From: an uncultured Lysobacteraceae bacterium
GTDB taxonomy: Bacteria > Pseudomonadota > Gammaproteobacteria > Xanthomonadales > Rhodanobacteraceae
Assembly (NCBI GenBank): GCA_946482585.1
Contig: CAMLSI010000170.1
Location: forward strand, 1 to 10,150
Length of the DNA stretch: 10,150 bases
Direction: 5' to 3'
Both the position numbers and the translations under genes were made by a program. Shown one piece after another: positions 1-6,878 of this stretch (the first letter of the stretch is position 1; every line of letters begins with the position of its first letter). The notes beneath the pieces were generated by a model, which saw nothing but the letters and a program-made list of their open reading frames with translations, searched no databases and was not told the DNA's origin.

Positions 1-690
1 CGGGAATGCACTCGCGCCGGTCGATTCGCGCGCGCTCGACGCGGCGCCGGCGAGGTCGGCCGAAATGCCGCCGGCCTGGCGCGTGTCGGCTACGTCAGAT
101 TTTTTTTTTGCGGCTTGCTCGTAGGCCGAGCGCTTCTCGGCGATCAGGGCGCGCTGTTCGGCGCTGAGTTCGGGATCGTGGATCAGGCCGATCGACTTCA
201 TGTGCTGTTCGACCACGGCGCCGAGCTCGGCGACGATCGACGACATGTAGACGCCGCCGGCCTTGAAGTAGCCGCCGCGCGGATCGAACACGGCCTTGAG
301 CTCTTCGACGATGAAGGTCACGTCGCCGCCCTTGCGGAACACCGCGGACATGATGCGCGTCAGCGCGACGATCCACTGGAAGTGGTCCATGTTCTTCGAG
401 TTGATGAAGATCTCGAACGGCCGGCGCGACTCGTGCGGCGTGCCCTGGTTCAGCACGATGTCGTTGATGGTCACGTAGAGCGCGTGCTCGAACAGCGGCG
501 ACTTGATCTTGTAGGTCGCGCCGATCAGCGTGTCGGGGCGCTCGACCTTCTCGTGCATCTGGATCACTTCGGCCATCGGCGGCTCGGGTGCCGCGGCGAC
601 AGGTGCCAGCGTGGTCGTGACCTGAGCCGCCTTGTCGCTCGGCTTCTCGACGCTGTAGCCCTTGATCTTCTTCGTGATCTTGATCGACAT
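1..690 (-). CDS. nrdJb: Class II ribonucleotide reductase small partner NrdJb (3' end outside the window)
   Basis: The 230 codons from ATG at 690 stay open to base 1, so the C-terminus is missing. The protein resembles NrdJb, the separate C-terminal partner of split adenosylcobalamin-dependent ribonucleotide reductase described in Pseudomonas. Visible landmarks are a basic, Ala/Pro-rich N-terminus (1-45), then a conserved core with GATYKIKSPL (57-66), ALYVTINDIVLN (70-81), RRPFEIFINSKNM (89-101), FRKGGDVTFIVEELKAVFDP (118-137) and GGYFKAGG (139-146). After about residue 190 comes a low-complexity Ala/Ser linker. From family knowledge, a cysteine-rich C-terminus that helps re-reduce NrdJa would follow, but it lies outside this window. 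Codons 194-197 contain a run of ten A. The Shine-Dalgarno sequence is weak (GGGA about 8 bases upstream). It lies downstream of nrdJa with a histone-like gene in between. Confidence 0.85.
   Translation of the reverse strand, partial: MSIKITKKIKGYSVEKPSDKAAQVTTTLAPVAAAPEPPMAEVIQMHEKVERPDTLIGATYKIKSPLFEHALYVTINDIVLNQGTPHESRRPFEIFINSKNMDHFQWIVALTRIMSAVFRKGGDVTFIVEELKAVFDPRGGYFKAGGVYMSSIVAELGAVVEQHMKSIGLIHDPELSAEQRALIAEKRSAYEQAAKKKSDVADTRQAGGISADLAGAASSARESTGASAFP
100..109 (-). other. A10 homopolymer inside nrdJb
   Basis: Ten T on the plus strand give ten consecutive A in the nrdJb coding strand, covering the last base of codon 194 and codons 195-197 (Lys-Lys-Lys). Gain of one A leads to TGA at 97-95, and loss of one A leads to TAG at 92-90, so either slip ends the protein within a few codons. 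Such a run is rare in coding DNA this GC-rich. It could be a transcriptional slippage site or a sequencing length error. Confidence 0.75.
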
Positions 691-1034
691 GACGCAGTTC
701 CCGAACCGTGCGGCCATAGGCCGGCGCGCCCTGCGGCGTCCGGCGGAAAGAGCTTCCGGAACCGGTGCGCGGCGCCGAAAGGGTCTCCGCGCCGGCGTAC
801 CGACGCGGAGTGGAAACAAGGCTGTGGCGCGTTGCCGCGCTTACTTGGCAGTGGGTCTTGCTGATGCGGAAGCGACGCCGTCGGATCGTGCGCGGCGCGA
901 GCGCGCTGCAACGAACCTGACGACCGGCGCACTTTCACACCGCCAGTAAATACCGCGACGCAGCCTCGCCGCCGCGGCATCACTTCCGTCCGCGCCCCTT
1001 ATCCAGGGTTGGTGCGGACGGAAGGCTGGGTTGC
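691..1034. other. 344-base intergenic region between the histone-like gene and nrdJb
   Basis: No convincing gene is seen here; the open frames lack family resemblance and good ribosome binding sites. The region holds the perfect hairpin at 983-1024, listed separately, and a smaller dyad with arms CTCCGCG (785-791) and CGCGGAG (804-810). I saw no convincing sigma-70 promoter for nrdJb. NrdJb is therefore either expressed by read-through from nrdJa or from a promoter I cannot recognise. Confidence 0.6.
983..1024 (-). terminator. Perfect 11-bp hairpin just after the histone-like gene
   Basis: The arms CTTCCGTCCGC (983-993) and GCGGACGGAAG (1014-1024) are exact reverse complements around a 20-base loop. 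It begins 10 bases past the histone-like stop codon. No T-run follows on the minus strand, so it is not a textbook intrinsic terminator. It may act as a terminator, as an RNA 3' stabiliser, or as an attenuator between the histone-like gene and nrdJb. Confidence 0.5.
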
Positions 1035-1604
1035 TCAACGGCGCTTGGCCGCCTTCTTCGCCGCTTTCTTGGCCGGCGCTTTCTTCGCCGGGGCCTTCTT
1101 CACCGCCGCCTTCTTGCCGGCGGCCTTCTTCGCGACTTTCTTCGCGGGCGCTTTCTTCGCCGGTGCCTTCTTCGTCGCGGCCTTCTTGCCCGCGGCCTTC
1201 TTGGCTACCTTCTTCGCGGCTTTCTTCGCGACTTTCTTCACCGCGGCCTTCTTCGCCGGTGCGGCTTTCTTCGCAGCCGACTTCTTCGTCGCCGCCTTCG
1301 TGCCGGCGGCCTTCTTCGCGACCTTCTTGGCTGCCTTCTTCGCCGCGGGCTTGGCCTTGGTCACGGCCTTCTTCGCTTTCTCGACCGCGTTCTTGACCGT
1401 TTCCTGCGCGGCGTCCTTCACTTCCTTGACCTTCTTGACGGCCGCCTTGGCGCGCTTGGTCACGGCCTCCTTCGCGTCGGAAGCCGCCGCGCTCACGCTG
1501 GCCACGGCCGCCTCGGTCTTCTCGGCGACGGCTTCGCCGACGTTCTGCGCGGTCTCTTTGACCGCCTCGATCGCATTGCTTACAGCTTCACCTACGGTTT
1601 GCAT
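1035..1604 (-). CDS. Histone H1-like Lys/Ala-rich DNA-binding protein
   Basis: This 189-residue protein resembles eukaryotic histone H1 tails and bacterial H1-like proteins such as HctB and AlgP; it probably binds and compacts DNA non-specifically. Residues 1-50 are Ala/Glu/Val-rich with mixed charge and look helical and amphipathic. From about residue 50 the protein is almost entirely Lys, Ala, Val and Pro with KKA/KKVAKKAA/KKAPA motifs, and it ends KRR. Residues 131-154 and 155-178 form a tandem 24-residue repeat differing at one position (Thr/Val), and 93-117 is a diverged copy. The ATG is preceded by GGAGGG with 5 bases between, the best ribosome binding site in the window. It starts 79 bases after the nrdJa stop, on the same strand. 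Low complexity means similarity alone could mislead, but composition and ribosome binding site support a real gene. Confidence 0.85.
   Translation of the reverse strand: MQTVGEAVSNAIEAVKETAQNVGEAVAEKTEAAVASVSAAASDAKEAVTKRAKAAVKKVKEVKDAAQETVKNAVEKAKKAVTKAKPAAKKAAKKVAKKAAGTKAATKKSAAKKAAPAKKAAVKKVAKKAAKKVAKKAAGKKAATKKAPAKKAPAKKVAKKAAGKKAAVKKAPAKKAPAKKAAKKAAKRR
1071..1214 (-). repeat. Two tandem 72-base repeats in the histone-like gene
   Basis: Bases 1143-1214 (residues 131-154) and 1071-1142 (residues 155-178) encode nearly identical 24-residue units. The DNA copies differ at several positions, mostly silent, suggesting an older duplication under selection for protein composition. Lys/Ala codons (CTT/CTTC and GGC/CGC on the plus strand) also recur in shorter units out to about base 1330. 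Confidence 0.75.
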
Positions 1605-1609
1605 AAGAA

Positions 1610-1615
1610 CCCTCC
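1610..1615 (-). promoter_or_regulatory. Strong ribosome binding site of the histone-like gene
   Basis: GGAGGG on the minus strand lies 5 bases before the ATG at 1604, close to the anti-Shine-Dalgarno complement. It fixes the start codon and suggests efficient translation, in contrast to the weak site before nrdJb. Confidence 0.7.
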
Positions 1616-1683
1616 AGCTCCTCGTACGGGTTGGTCAGATGATCGGGTGTTGCGGTGTGGACATTACTCCATTCCGCGCCCGC

Positions 1684-4600
1684 TCAAAACTTGCCGTAGT
1701 AACCCTCTTTGAGCGCGTCGAACAGATTGGCCGCGGTATGCGTCTCGCCGTCGTACTCGATCTGCTCGTTGCCCTTCACTTCGACGATGCTGCCGTCGTC
1801 GAGTTCGAAGCGGTAGATGGTGTTCTCCAGGTCCGCTTCCTTGACCAGCACGCCCTGGAACGCGGCCGGATTGAAGCGGAACGTGGTGCAGCCCTTGAGC
1901 CCCTGCGCATGGGCGTAGGTGTAGATGTCCTTGAAGTCTTCGTACGGGTAATCGGTCGGCACGTTCGCGGTCTTGGAGATCGACGAGTCGATCCACTTCT
2001 GCGCGGCGGCCTGGATGTCGACGTGCTCGGTCGGCGTGATGTCGTCGGCCGAGACGAAATAGTCGGGCAGCTTCTCGTCGGGCTTGTCGGAGAACGGCAT
2101 CGCCTTGGCGTTGATGAGTTCGCGGTAGGCGAGCAGCTCGAAGCTGAACACCTCGACCTTTTCCTTGCTCTTCTTGCCTTCGCGGATCACGTTGCGCGAG
2201 TAGTGGTGCGCGAACGAGGGCTCGATGCCGTTGGACGCGTTGTTGGCCAGCGACAGCGAGATCGCGCCGCCCGGCACGATCGAGGAAGGGTGCGTGAAGC
2301 GCGAACCGTGCTCGGCGAGCGCATTCACGAGCTCGGGCGCTACGCTCGCGACGCGCTGCATGTAGCGGCTGTAGTGCGCATGGAGCACGCGGCCCGGGAT
2401 CGCGTCGCCGACCTTCCAGCCGTCGCGTTCCATCTCGGGTCGCTGCCGCAGCATCGCCGTCGTCACCGTGTAGTCCTGCGCGAGCACGGGAGCCGGCCCC
2501 TTCTCCTGTGCGAGCGAGAGGCCGACTTCCCAGCCGGCCAGGGCCATCTCGCGGCTGACGTCCTCGGTGAACGCGCAGGCTTCCTTCGAGCCGTAGCGCA
2601 GCTTGAGCATGGTGATGGTCGAACCGAGACCGAGATAACCCATGCCGTGACGGCGCTTGGACAGGATTTCCTGGCGCTGCTGTTCGAGCGGCAGGCCGTT
2701 GATCTCGACCACGTTGTCGAGCATGCGCGTGAACACGCGCACGACTTCGCGGTATTCGTCCCAGTCGAAGCGCGCCTTCGGCCCGAACGGATCGCGCACG
2801 AACACGGTCAGGTTGACCGAGCCGAGCAGGCAGCTGCCGTACGGCGGCAACGGCTGCTCGCCGCAGTTGTGCGCGTGCAGGCCGTTGGCGTCGAAGGTGT
2901 TGATGCCGGGAACCTGCACGTCGTAGACGGCTTCTTCGCCGGCGGGTTCGACCGCGGCGACGGTGGCGTGGAAGCGTTCGCGGTTCGGTGCACGGCGGTA
3001 CGCTGCGCAGAGGCGCGAGAGTTGCGCGCCCTTGTCGCTGTCGCTGAAACCGATGAGTTCCGCATAGCGCTGCACGTTTTCGCCGGCAATCGCGAGCTCG
3101 TGCTGCGCCGCGGTCGCATAAGTCGCGCTGCCGCCGTTGCCGTCGGGCAGCACGGCCGTGCCGGCGACGCGACGGTTGGGATAGATCGTCGACGCGATGC
3201 CCAGACGCAACAGCATGCGCTGCACGGCTTCCAGACGCGCGAGATCGGACTGCGCGAGACGGATCGAAACGCCTTTGAGCTGGCTGCCCTGAACGCTGCC
3301 GTCGGCATCGAAGAAGCCGCGCAGGAAGCCGCGGTACGCGTCGCTCGAAGTTTTCTCGAGCGCCGGCGTGACGGCCTTGTTGCCGGGACGAAGTCCGAGC
3401 GAGTTCGCGAGATCGCGCAACGCCGCCGACTTCAGTCGCCATTCGCTTCGTCCGCTCACGGCGGACCAGCCGTCGAAATCGCTGCGATGCGGCAGCGTGC
3501 GTGCCGCGCGTTCGGCCTCGGCCATGAGCGCACGCACGCCCGCGCGCGGACCCGACTCGTCACCGTTTACGACGGCTTGCGCCGCCCAGACCGACAGCAC
3601 GGCCGCCTCGGCCTTCAGTGTGCCGTCGCCGACGAGCAGGCCGAGCAGATAGCCCTGGTCGAAATTCAGCGCGCCATCCCAGCGCGCGTTCGACCGATGA
3701 TCGTTCAGCAATACACGGTCGCCCCCAACGAGTTCGCCGGCGGCGCACCACTGCGTTTCGGTATCCCAGCGCGTCGCCCGGGTCACGCGCCGCACGCGAT
3801 GATCCGCAGTCAGACGCAGGCTGTGGCCTTCGCGCGTGCGCAGCACGACGACCGGTTTGTGCGCGGTCAGGAAGAACCCTTCCGGACCGCTCGCGTGGTC
3901 GACGCCGTCGACGCGCGCCCGGAACGGCGTGCCGATGAGTTCCTCCACCTGGCGCGGGCCGGCCGCAGTCTGCACCCAGGTATCGGCGGTCACGCAGGGA
4001 TTGGTCGCGCGGATGTTCTCGCACCACCAGTTGTTGTTCATTTCGTTGACGCGGTCGATCAGGATGAATCCGGGCTCGGCGTAGTCGTACGTCGAGACCA
4101 TGATCATGTCCCAGAGATGCCGCGCCCGGATGTGGCCGTACACCTTGCACGCGACGAGGCCGTCGTCGCGCACGACGTAATTCGTCGTCGTCGGCCAGTC
4201 GCGCCAGACCACGGCGCTCGCGTCGGCGAGATCGACTTCGTCCTTTTCCTTGATGTTGATCGGAAACACGAGCGGCCAGTCGCCGTCACCGTGCACGGCC
4301 TGCATGAAGTCGTCGGTGATCAGAAGGCTCAGGTTGAACTGGCGCAGGCGGCCGTCTTCGCGCTTGGCGCGGATGAAATCCTTGACGTCGGGATGGCTCA
4401 CGTCGAACGTGCCCATCTGCGCGCCGCGCCGGCCGCCGGCCGAGGACACGGTGAAGCACATCTTGTCGTAGATATCCATGAAGGACATCGGGCCCGACGT
4501 GTAGGCGCCGGCGCCGGACACGTAGGCGCCGCGCGGACGCAAGGTCGAGAATTCGTAGCCGATGCCGCAGCCGGCCTTCAGCGTGAGACCGGCCTCGTGC

Positions 4601-4962
4601 ACTTTCTGCAGGATGCCGTCCATCGAATCTTCGATGGTGCCCGACACGGTGCAGTTGATCGTCGAGGTCGCGGGCTTGTGTTCGAGCGCGCCGGCGTTCG
4701 ACGTGACGCGGCCGGCCGGAATCGCGCCGCGACGCAACGCCCACAGGAACCGCTCGTTCCAGTACTGCTGCTTGTCGGACGTGCTTTCGACGTCCGACAG
4801 CGCCTTGGCGATGCGCTGGTAACTGTGATCGATCGAGAGATCTACCGGCTCGCCCTGCTTGGTCTTGAGGCGGTATTTCTTGTCCCAGATGTCCTGCGAG
4901 GCAGGCTGCAACGGAATGCTGACCGCGCCGCGCGCGAGATCTTCAAGGCGCACCGTACTCAT
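1684..4962 (-). CDS. nrdJa: Adenosylcobalamin-dependent (class II) ribonucleotide reductase NrdJa, interrupted by an intein
   Basis: The enzyme reduces ribonucleotides to deoxyribonucleotides using a cobalamin-generated thiyl radical, independently of oxygen. The precursor is 1092 residues; removing the intein (323-699) leaves 715, consistent with NrdJa. Key residues are the redox Cys104 (TINCTVSG), Asn321-Pro322 joined on splicing to Cys700-Gly-Glu702 (the NxCxE active site, Cys700 being the radical cysteine), and the second redox Cys711 (PPYGSC). The 11-residue gap Cys700-Cys711 matches Cys408-Cys419 of the Lactobacillus leichmannii enzyme. Further marks are HPSSIVPGGA (891-900), NNASNGIEPSF (907-917) and GCTTFR (1024-1029). 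The protein ends in GKF with no CxxC arm, as expected when NrdJb is separate. The ATG has GGGAGG and a GAGAGAGAA purine run upstream. The gene is divergent from degQ. Confidence 0.93.
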   Translation of the reverse strand: MSTVRLEDLARGAVSIPLQPASQDIWDKKYRLKTKQGEPVDLSIDHSYQRIAKALSDVESTSDKQQYWNERFLWALRRGAIPAGRVTSNAGALEHKPATSTINCTVSGTIEDSMDGILQKVHEAGLTLKAGCGIGYEFSTLRPRGAYVSGAGAYTSGPMSFMDIYDKMCFTVSSAGGRRGAQMGTFDVSHPDVKDFIRAKREDGRLRQFNLSLLITDDFMQAVHGDGDWPLVFPINIKEKDEVDLADASAVVWRDWPTTTNYVVRDDGLVACKVYGHIRARHLWDMIMVSTYDYAEPGFILIDRVNEMNNNWWCENIRATNPCVTADTWVQTAAGPRQVEELIGTPFRARVDGVDHASGPEGFFLTAHKPVVVLRTREGHSLRLTADHRVRRVTRATRWDTETQWCAAGELVGGDRVLLNDHRSNARWDGALNFDQGYLLGLLVGDGTLKAEAAVLSVWAAQAVVNGDESGPRAGVRALMAEAERAARTLPHRSDFDGWSAVSGRSEWRLKSAALRDLANSLGLRPGNKAVTPALEKTSSDAYRGFLRGFFDADGSVQGSQLKGVSIRLAQSDLARLEAVQRMLLRLGIASTIYPNRRVAGTAVLPDGNGGSATYATAAQHELAIAGENVQRYAELIGFSDSDKGAQLSRLCAAYRRAPNRERFHATVAAVEPAGEEAVYDVQVPGINTFDANGLHAHNCGEQPLPPYGSCLLGSVNLTVFVRDPFGPKARFDWDEYREVVRVFTRMLDNVVEINGLPLEQQRQEILSKRRHGMGYLGLGSTITMLKLRYGSKEACAFTEDVSREMALAGWEVGLSLAQEKGPAPVLAQDYTVTTAMLRQRPEMERDGWKVGDAIPGRVLHAHYSRYMQRVASVAPELVNALAEHGSRFTHPSSIVPGGAISLSLANNASNGIEPSFAHHYSRNVIREGKKSKEKVEVFSFELLAYRELINAKAMPFSDKPDEKLPDYFVSADDITPTEHVDIQAAAQKWIDSSISKTANVPTDYPYEDFKDIYTYAHAQGLKGCTTFRFNPAAFQGVLVKEADLENTIYRFELDDGSIVEVKGNEQIEYDGETHTAANLFDALKEGYYGKF
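2866..3996 (-). mobile_element. Intein with LAGLIDADG homing endonuclease inside NrdJa
   Basis: These 377 residues (precursor 323-699) interrupt the reductase between Pro322 and Cys700. All expected blocks are visible: Cys1 and CVTADTWVQT (block A), LTADH with T385 and H388 (block B), YLLGLLVGDG at 438-447 and FLRGFFDADG at 546-555 (the two LAGLIDADG motifs, acidic residues D446 and D554), VYDVQVPGINTFDANG at 679-694 (block F), and the ending HAHN with His698-Asn699, followed by Cys+1 (block G). Splicing and endonuclease residues appear intact, so it is probably active in splicing and possibly in homing. Its base composition looks similar to the host gene, suggesting it is not a very recent arrival. 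It shares the gene's frame with no stop. Confidence 0.93.
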
Positions 4963-4996
4963 TTCTCTCTCGTCCTCCCGAGTCCCTTATGCCGGC

Positions 4997-5010
4997 CCGA
5001 TCGTGATCGG
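4997..5010. promoter_or_regulatory. 14-base palindrome upstream of nrdJa
   Basis: CCGATC-GT-GATCGG has six perfectly paired bases each side and lies 35 bases before the nrdJa ATG. It could be a repressor or activator site, or a small hairpin in the mRNA leader. It does not resemble the NrdR box. No second copy was seen nearby. Confidence 0.35.
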
Positions 5011-5105
5011 TCTGGACGCTCGTACTCCCGTGTCATATCGCGGCGTCACGCACCGCCGCCCTGGAATCCCGGCGGAATCGGTGTCGTACCCCCACTGCGA
5101 CCGTA

Positions 5106-5148
5106 CCTGTTTGACCCCAAAGGCTGGGGCTACCCCCCGGTGAACAGG
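5106..5148 (-). repeat. Nested hairpin with GTAG head, REP-like
   Basis: On the minus strand GTAG (5133-5130) is followed by CCCC-type pairing: GGGG at 5126-5129 and CCCC at 5115-5118 on the plus strand, with a 7-base loop. Outer arms CCTGTT (5106-5111) and AACAGG (5143-5148) can also pair. GTAG followed by a hairpin is the layout of REP elements associated with RAYT transposases in Stenotrophomonas and Pseudomonas. The resemblance is in layout only; copy number cannot be tested here. Confidence 0.35.
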
Positions 5149-5171
5149 CACAACATCTTGTGATTGCGAGC

Positions 5172-5195
5172 GCCGGTAAACCTACGCCCGGCTAC
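5172..5195 (-). repeat. Second GTAG-headed hairpin, REP-like
   Basis: On the minus strand GTAG (5195-5192) overlaps a short stem GCCGG/CCGGC with an 11-base loop. It has the same orientation as the hairpin at 5106-5148 and shares the preceding GGGTAGCC. The stem is only five pairs, so this is a weak call made mainly because of the neighbouring copy. Confidence 0.25.
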
Positions 5196-5379
5196 CCATC
5201 GTGTCAATCACGGGATCGTGAAGGCGATCATGAACGGCGACGGCGGCGCACGAGTTTGCAGTTGCTCACAGACGGCGCCACCGAGGTCCGCCTCGTTCAG
5301 CTGAATACAACGATTGAAACCGGAAACCGAAACCCCTACCCGGCGGTCCATGTCGCCATCCTTTCCGAACGGAGTTCCC

Positions 5380-6771
5380 ATGTCCCGGTTGATCCGTGTT
5401 GTGCTGGCTTCCGCCGCCCTCGCCGGCCTCGCCGCCGCGGGCGCGTCCATCCTGTCGGTGCAGCGTCCGGCGCAAGCCGCGCTGCCGGCCGTGATCGACG
5501 GTCAGGCGCTGCCGTCGCTCGCGCCGATGATCGAACGCGTGACGCCTGCCGTCGTGAACATCTCTTCCAAGACGCACACGCGCGTGCGCGATCCGCTGCT
5601 CGACGATCCGTTCTTCCGCCGCTTCTTCGGCGTGCCGAACCAGCCGCAGGAACGCGTCGAGCAGTCGCTGGGGTCGGGCGTCATCGTCGACGCGGCCAAG
5701 GGCTACGTGCTCACCAACAACCATGTCGTGCAGGGCGCCGACGACATCAGCGTCACGCTCAGCGACGGCCGCACCCTTCAGGCCAAGCTCGTCGGCACCG
5801 ACCCCGACACCGACGTCGCCGTGATCCAGATTCCGGCCGAGAACCTCAAGGCCGTGAGCCTCGCCGATTCGACGCGCCTGCGCGTCGGCGATTTCGTCGT
5901 CGCGATCGGCAACCCGTTCGGACTGAATCAGACCGTCACCTCCGGCATCGTGTCGGCGCTGGGGCGCTCGGGCCTGCGCGGGCTCGGCTACCAGAACTTC
6001 ATCCAGACCGACGCGTCGATCAATCCGGGCAATTCGGGCGGCGCGCTCGTGAACTTGAACGGCGAACTCGTCGGCATCAACACGGCGATCTTTTCGCCCT
6101 CGGGCGGCAATGTCGGCATCGGTTTCGCGATTCCGTCGACTCTGGCCGGCGACGTGATGCAGCAGCTCGTCAAGACCGGAACGGTCAAGCGCGGATCGCT
6201 CGGCATCGAGACGCAGAACCTCACGCCGGACATCGCGCGCATGCTCGACGTGGCACCCGGTCGCGGCGCCGTGGTCACGCGCGTGCAGGCCGATTCCGCC
6301 GCGGAAGCGGCCGGCCTGCATGCCGGCGACGTCATCGTCGGCGTGAACGGCAAGCCCGTGAACAACGAACAGGATCTGCACAACGTCGAGGGGCTGCTGC
6401 CGATCGGCAGCGACGTGGAGCTCAAGCTCATGCGCGACGGCCGCGAGATCACGACGAGCGCGAAGCTGGCCGGCCGCGATACGGCGAGCGCCGAAGGCCA
6501 GACGCTCGATCCGCGTCTGGTCGGGGCACAGTTCGTCGATCTCGGCGAGCGGCAGCGCCAGCAGGGATTGCGCGGCGTTGCGATCGCGCGCGTCACGAAC
6601 GGCAGTCGCGCCGAATCGAACCAGCTGCGCAGCGGCGATGTCGTCGTCGCCGTCAATCAGGTCGACATTCGCAATGTGGAAGATTTGACCGCGCTCGCGA
6701 AGCGCCGTCCACGCCAGCTGCTGCTGACGATCGTGCGGGGACAGAACGCGTTCTTCGTGATGTGCGAATGA
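5380..6771 (+). CDS. degQ: Periplasmic Do/HtrA-family serine endoprotease (DegQ-type)
   Basis: This 463-residue protease and chaperone degrades misfolded envelope proteins in the periplasm. A Sec signal peptide is clear (basic MSRLIR, Ala/Leu-rich core, likely cleavage after AQA at 33). The chymotrypsin-like domain carries the triad His115 (LTNNHVV), Asp145 (DPDTDVAVI) and Ser219 (NPGNSGGAL). Two PDZ domains follow, about 270-358 (starting RGSLGIETQ) and 378-458, as in Do-family proteases. The loop between RRFFG and LGSGVIV is short, favouring DegQ or MucD over DegP with its long LA loop; the exact orthologue is uncertain. I chose ATG 5380 because GGAG lies 5 bases before it and the signal peptide starts there; in-frame TTG 5314 and ATG 5350 would put extra polar residues before the signal. 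It is divergent from nrdJa. Confidence 0.93.
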   Translation: MSRLIRVVLASAALAGLAAAGASILSVQRPAQAALPAVIDGQALPSLAPMIERVTPAVVNISSKTHTRVRDPLLDDPFFRRFFGVPNQPQERVEQSLGSGVIVDAAKGYVLTNNHVVQGADDISVTLSDGRTLQAKLVGTDPDTDVAVIQIPAENLKAVSLADSTRLRVGDFVVAIGNPFGLNQTVTSGIVSALGRSGLRGLGYQNFIQTDASINPGNSGGALVNLNGELVGINTAIFSPSGGNVGIGFAIPSTLAGDVMQQLVKTGTVKRGSLGIETQNLTPDIARMLDVAPGRGAVVTRVQADSAAEAAGLHAGDVIVGVNGKPVNNEQDLHNVEGLLPIGSDVELKLMRDGREITTSAKLAGRDTASAEGQTLDPRLVGAQFVDLGERQRQQGLRGVAIARVTNGSRAESNQLRSGDVVVAVNQVDIRNVEDLTALAKRRPRQLLLTIVRGQNAFFVMCE

Positions 6772-6788
6772 CACGCCGACCCTCTTGG

Positions 6789-6814
6789 AGCGCCCGCGAA
6801 ACACCGCGGGCGCT
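6789..6814 (+). terminator. 10-bp GC-rich hairpin after degQ
   Basis: AGCGCCCGCG (6789-6798) pairs perfectly with CGCGGGCGCT (6805-6814) around the loop AAACAC, 17 bases past the degQ stop. No T-run follows, so it is terminator-like but may depend on Rho or serve as an RNA stabiliser. Confidence 0.55.
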
Positions 6815-6878
6815 GCGCGGCCAAGCAGCCTCGACAGCACGATCCGCCGCGCGCGTCGCCAAGCGCCTGCCGCTTTCG

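Larger units (their letters stand above)
4963..5379. other. 417-base divergent intergenic region between nrdJa and degQ
   Basis: No gene is seen here. It should hold the promoters for nrdJa (minus) and degQ (plus), but I find no convincing -35/-10 pair in either direction. It contains a 14-base palindrome near nrdJa, two GTAG-headed hairpins (listed separately), and a small dyad CGTG-TCAAT-CACG at 5200-5212. I looked for a cobalamin riboswitch on the minus strand, since these often control class II reductases, and did not recognise one. In-frame TTG (5314) and ATG (5350) codons upstream of degQ are less likely starts than 5380. Confidence 0.6.

Noticed and set aside
115..864. A plus-strand open frame of 249 codons across the left end
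   Set aside because: It is antisense to nrdJb over most of its length and shows no family resemblance.
1071..1330. Regular short repeats that might suggest a CRISPR array
   Set aside because: The repeats are contiguous in-frame Lys/Ala codons with no spacers of constant length.
1626..1690. Possible sigma-70 promoter for the histone-like gene (TTTTGA, 17 bases, TAATGT on the minus strand)
   Set aside because: The -10 matches the consensus at only three of six positions and the -35 overlaps the nrdJa stop, so support is too weak to list.
1664..3442. A 592-codon minus-strand open frame overlapping the intein and the second half of nrdJa in another frame
   Set aside because: The Arg/Ala-rich translation is typical of a shifted frame in GC-rich coding sequence, and the overlapping reductase frame is certain.
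1009..5163. A 1384-codon open frame on the plus strand, opposite nrdJa and the histone-like gene
   Set aside because: It is codon-aligned antisense to nrdJa. Stops there would need TTA, CTA or TCA codons in the sense gene, which are rare in GC-rich genomes. Its translation is rich in Arg, His and Val and shows no domain, and nrdJa and its intein are unmistakable on the other strand.
5314..5379. Longer DegQ N-terminus from TTG 5314 or ATG 5350
   Set aside because: The extra residues are polar and would sit before the signal peptide, while ATG 5380 has its own Shine-Dalgarno sequence.
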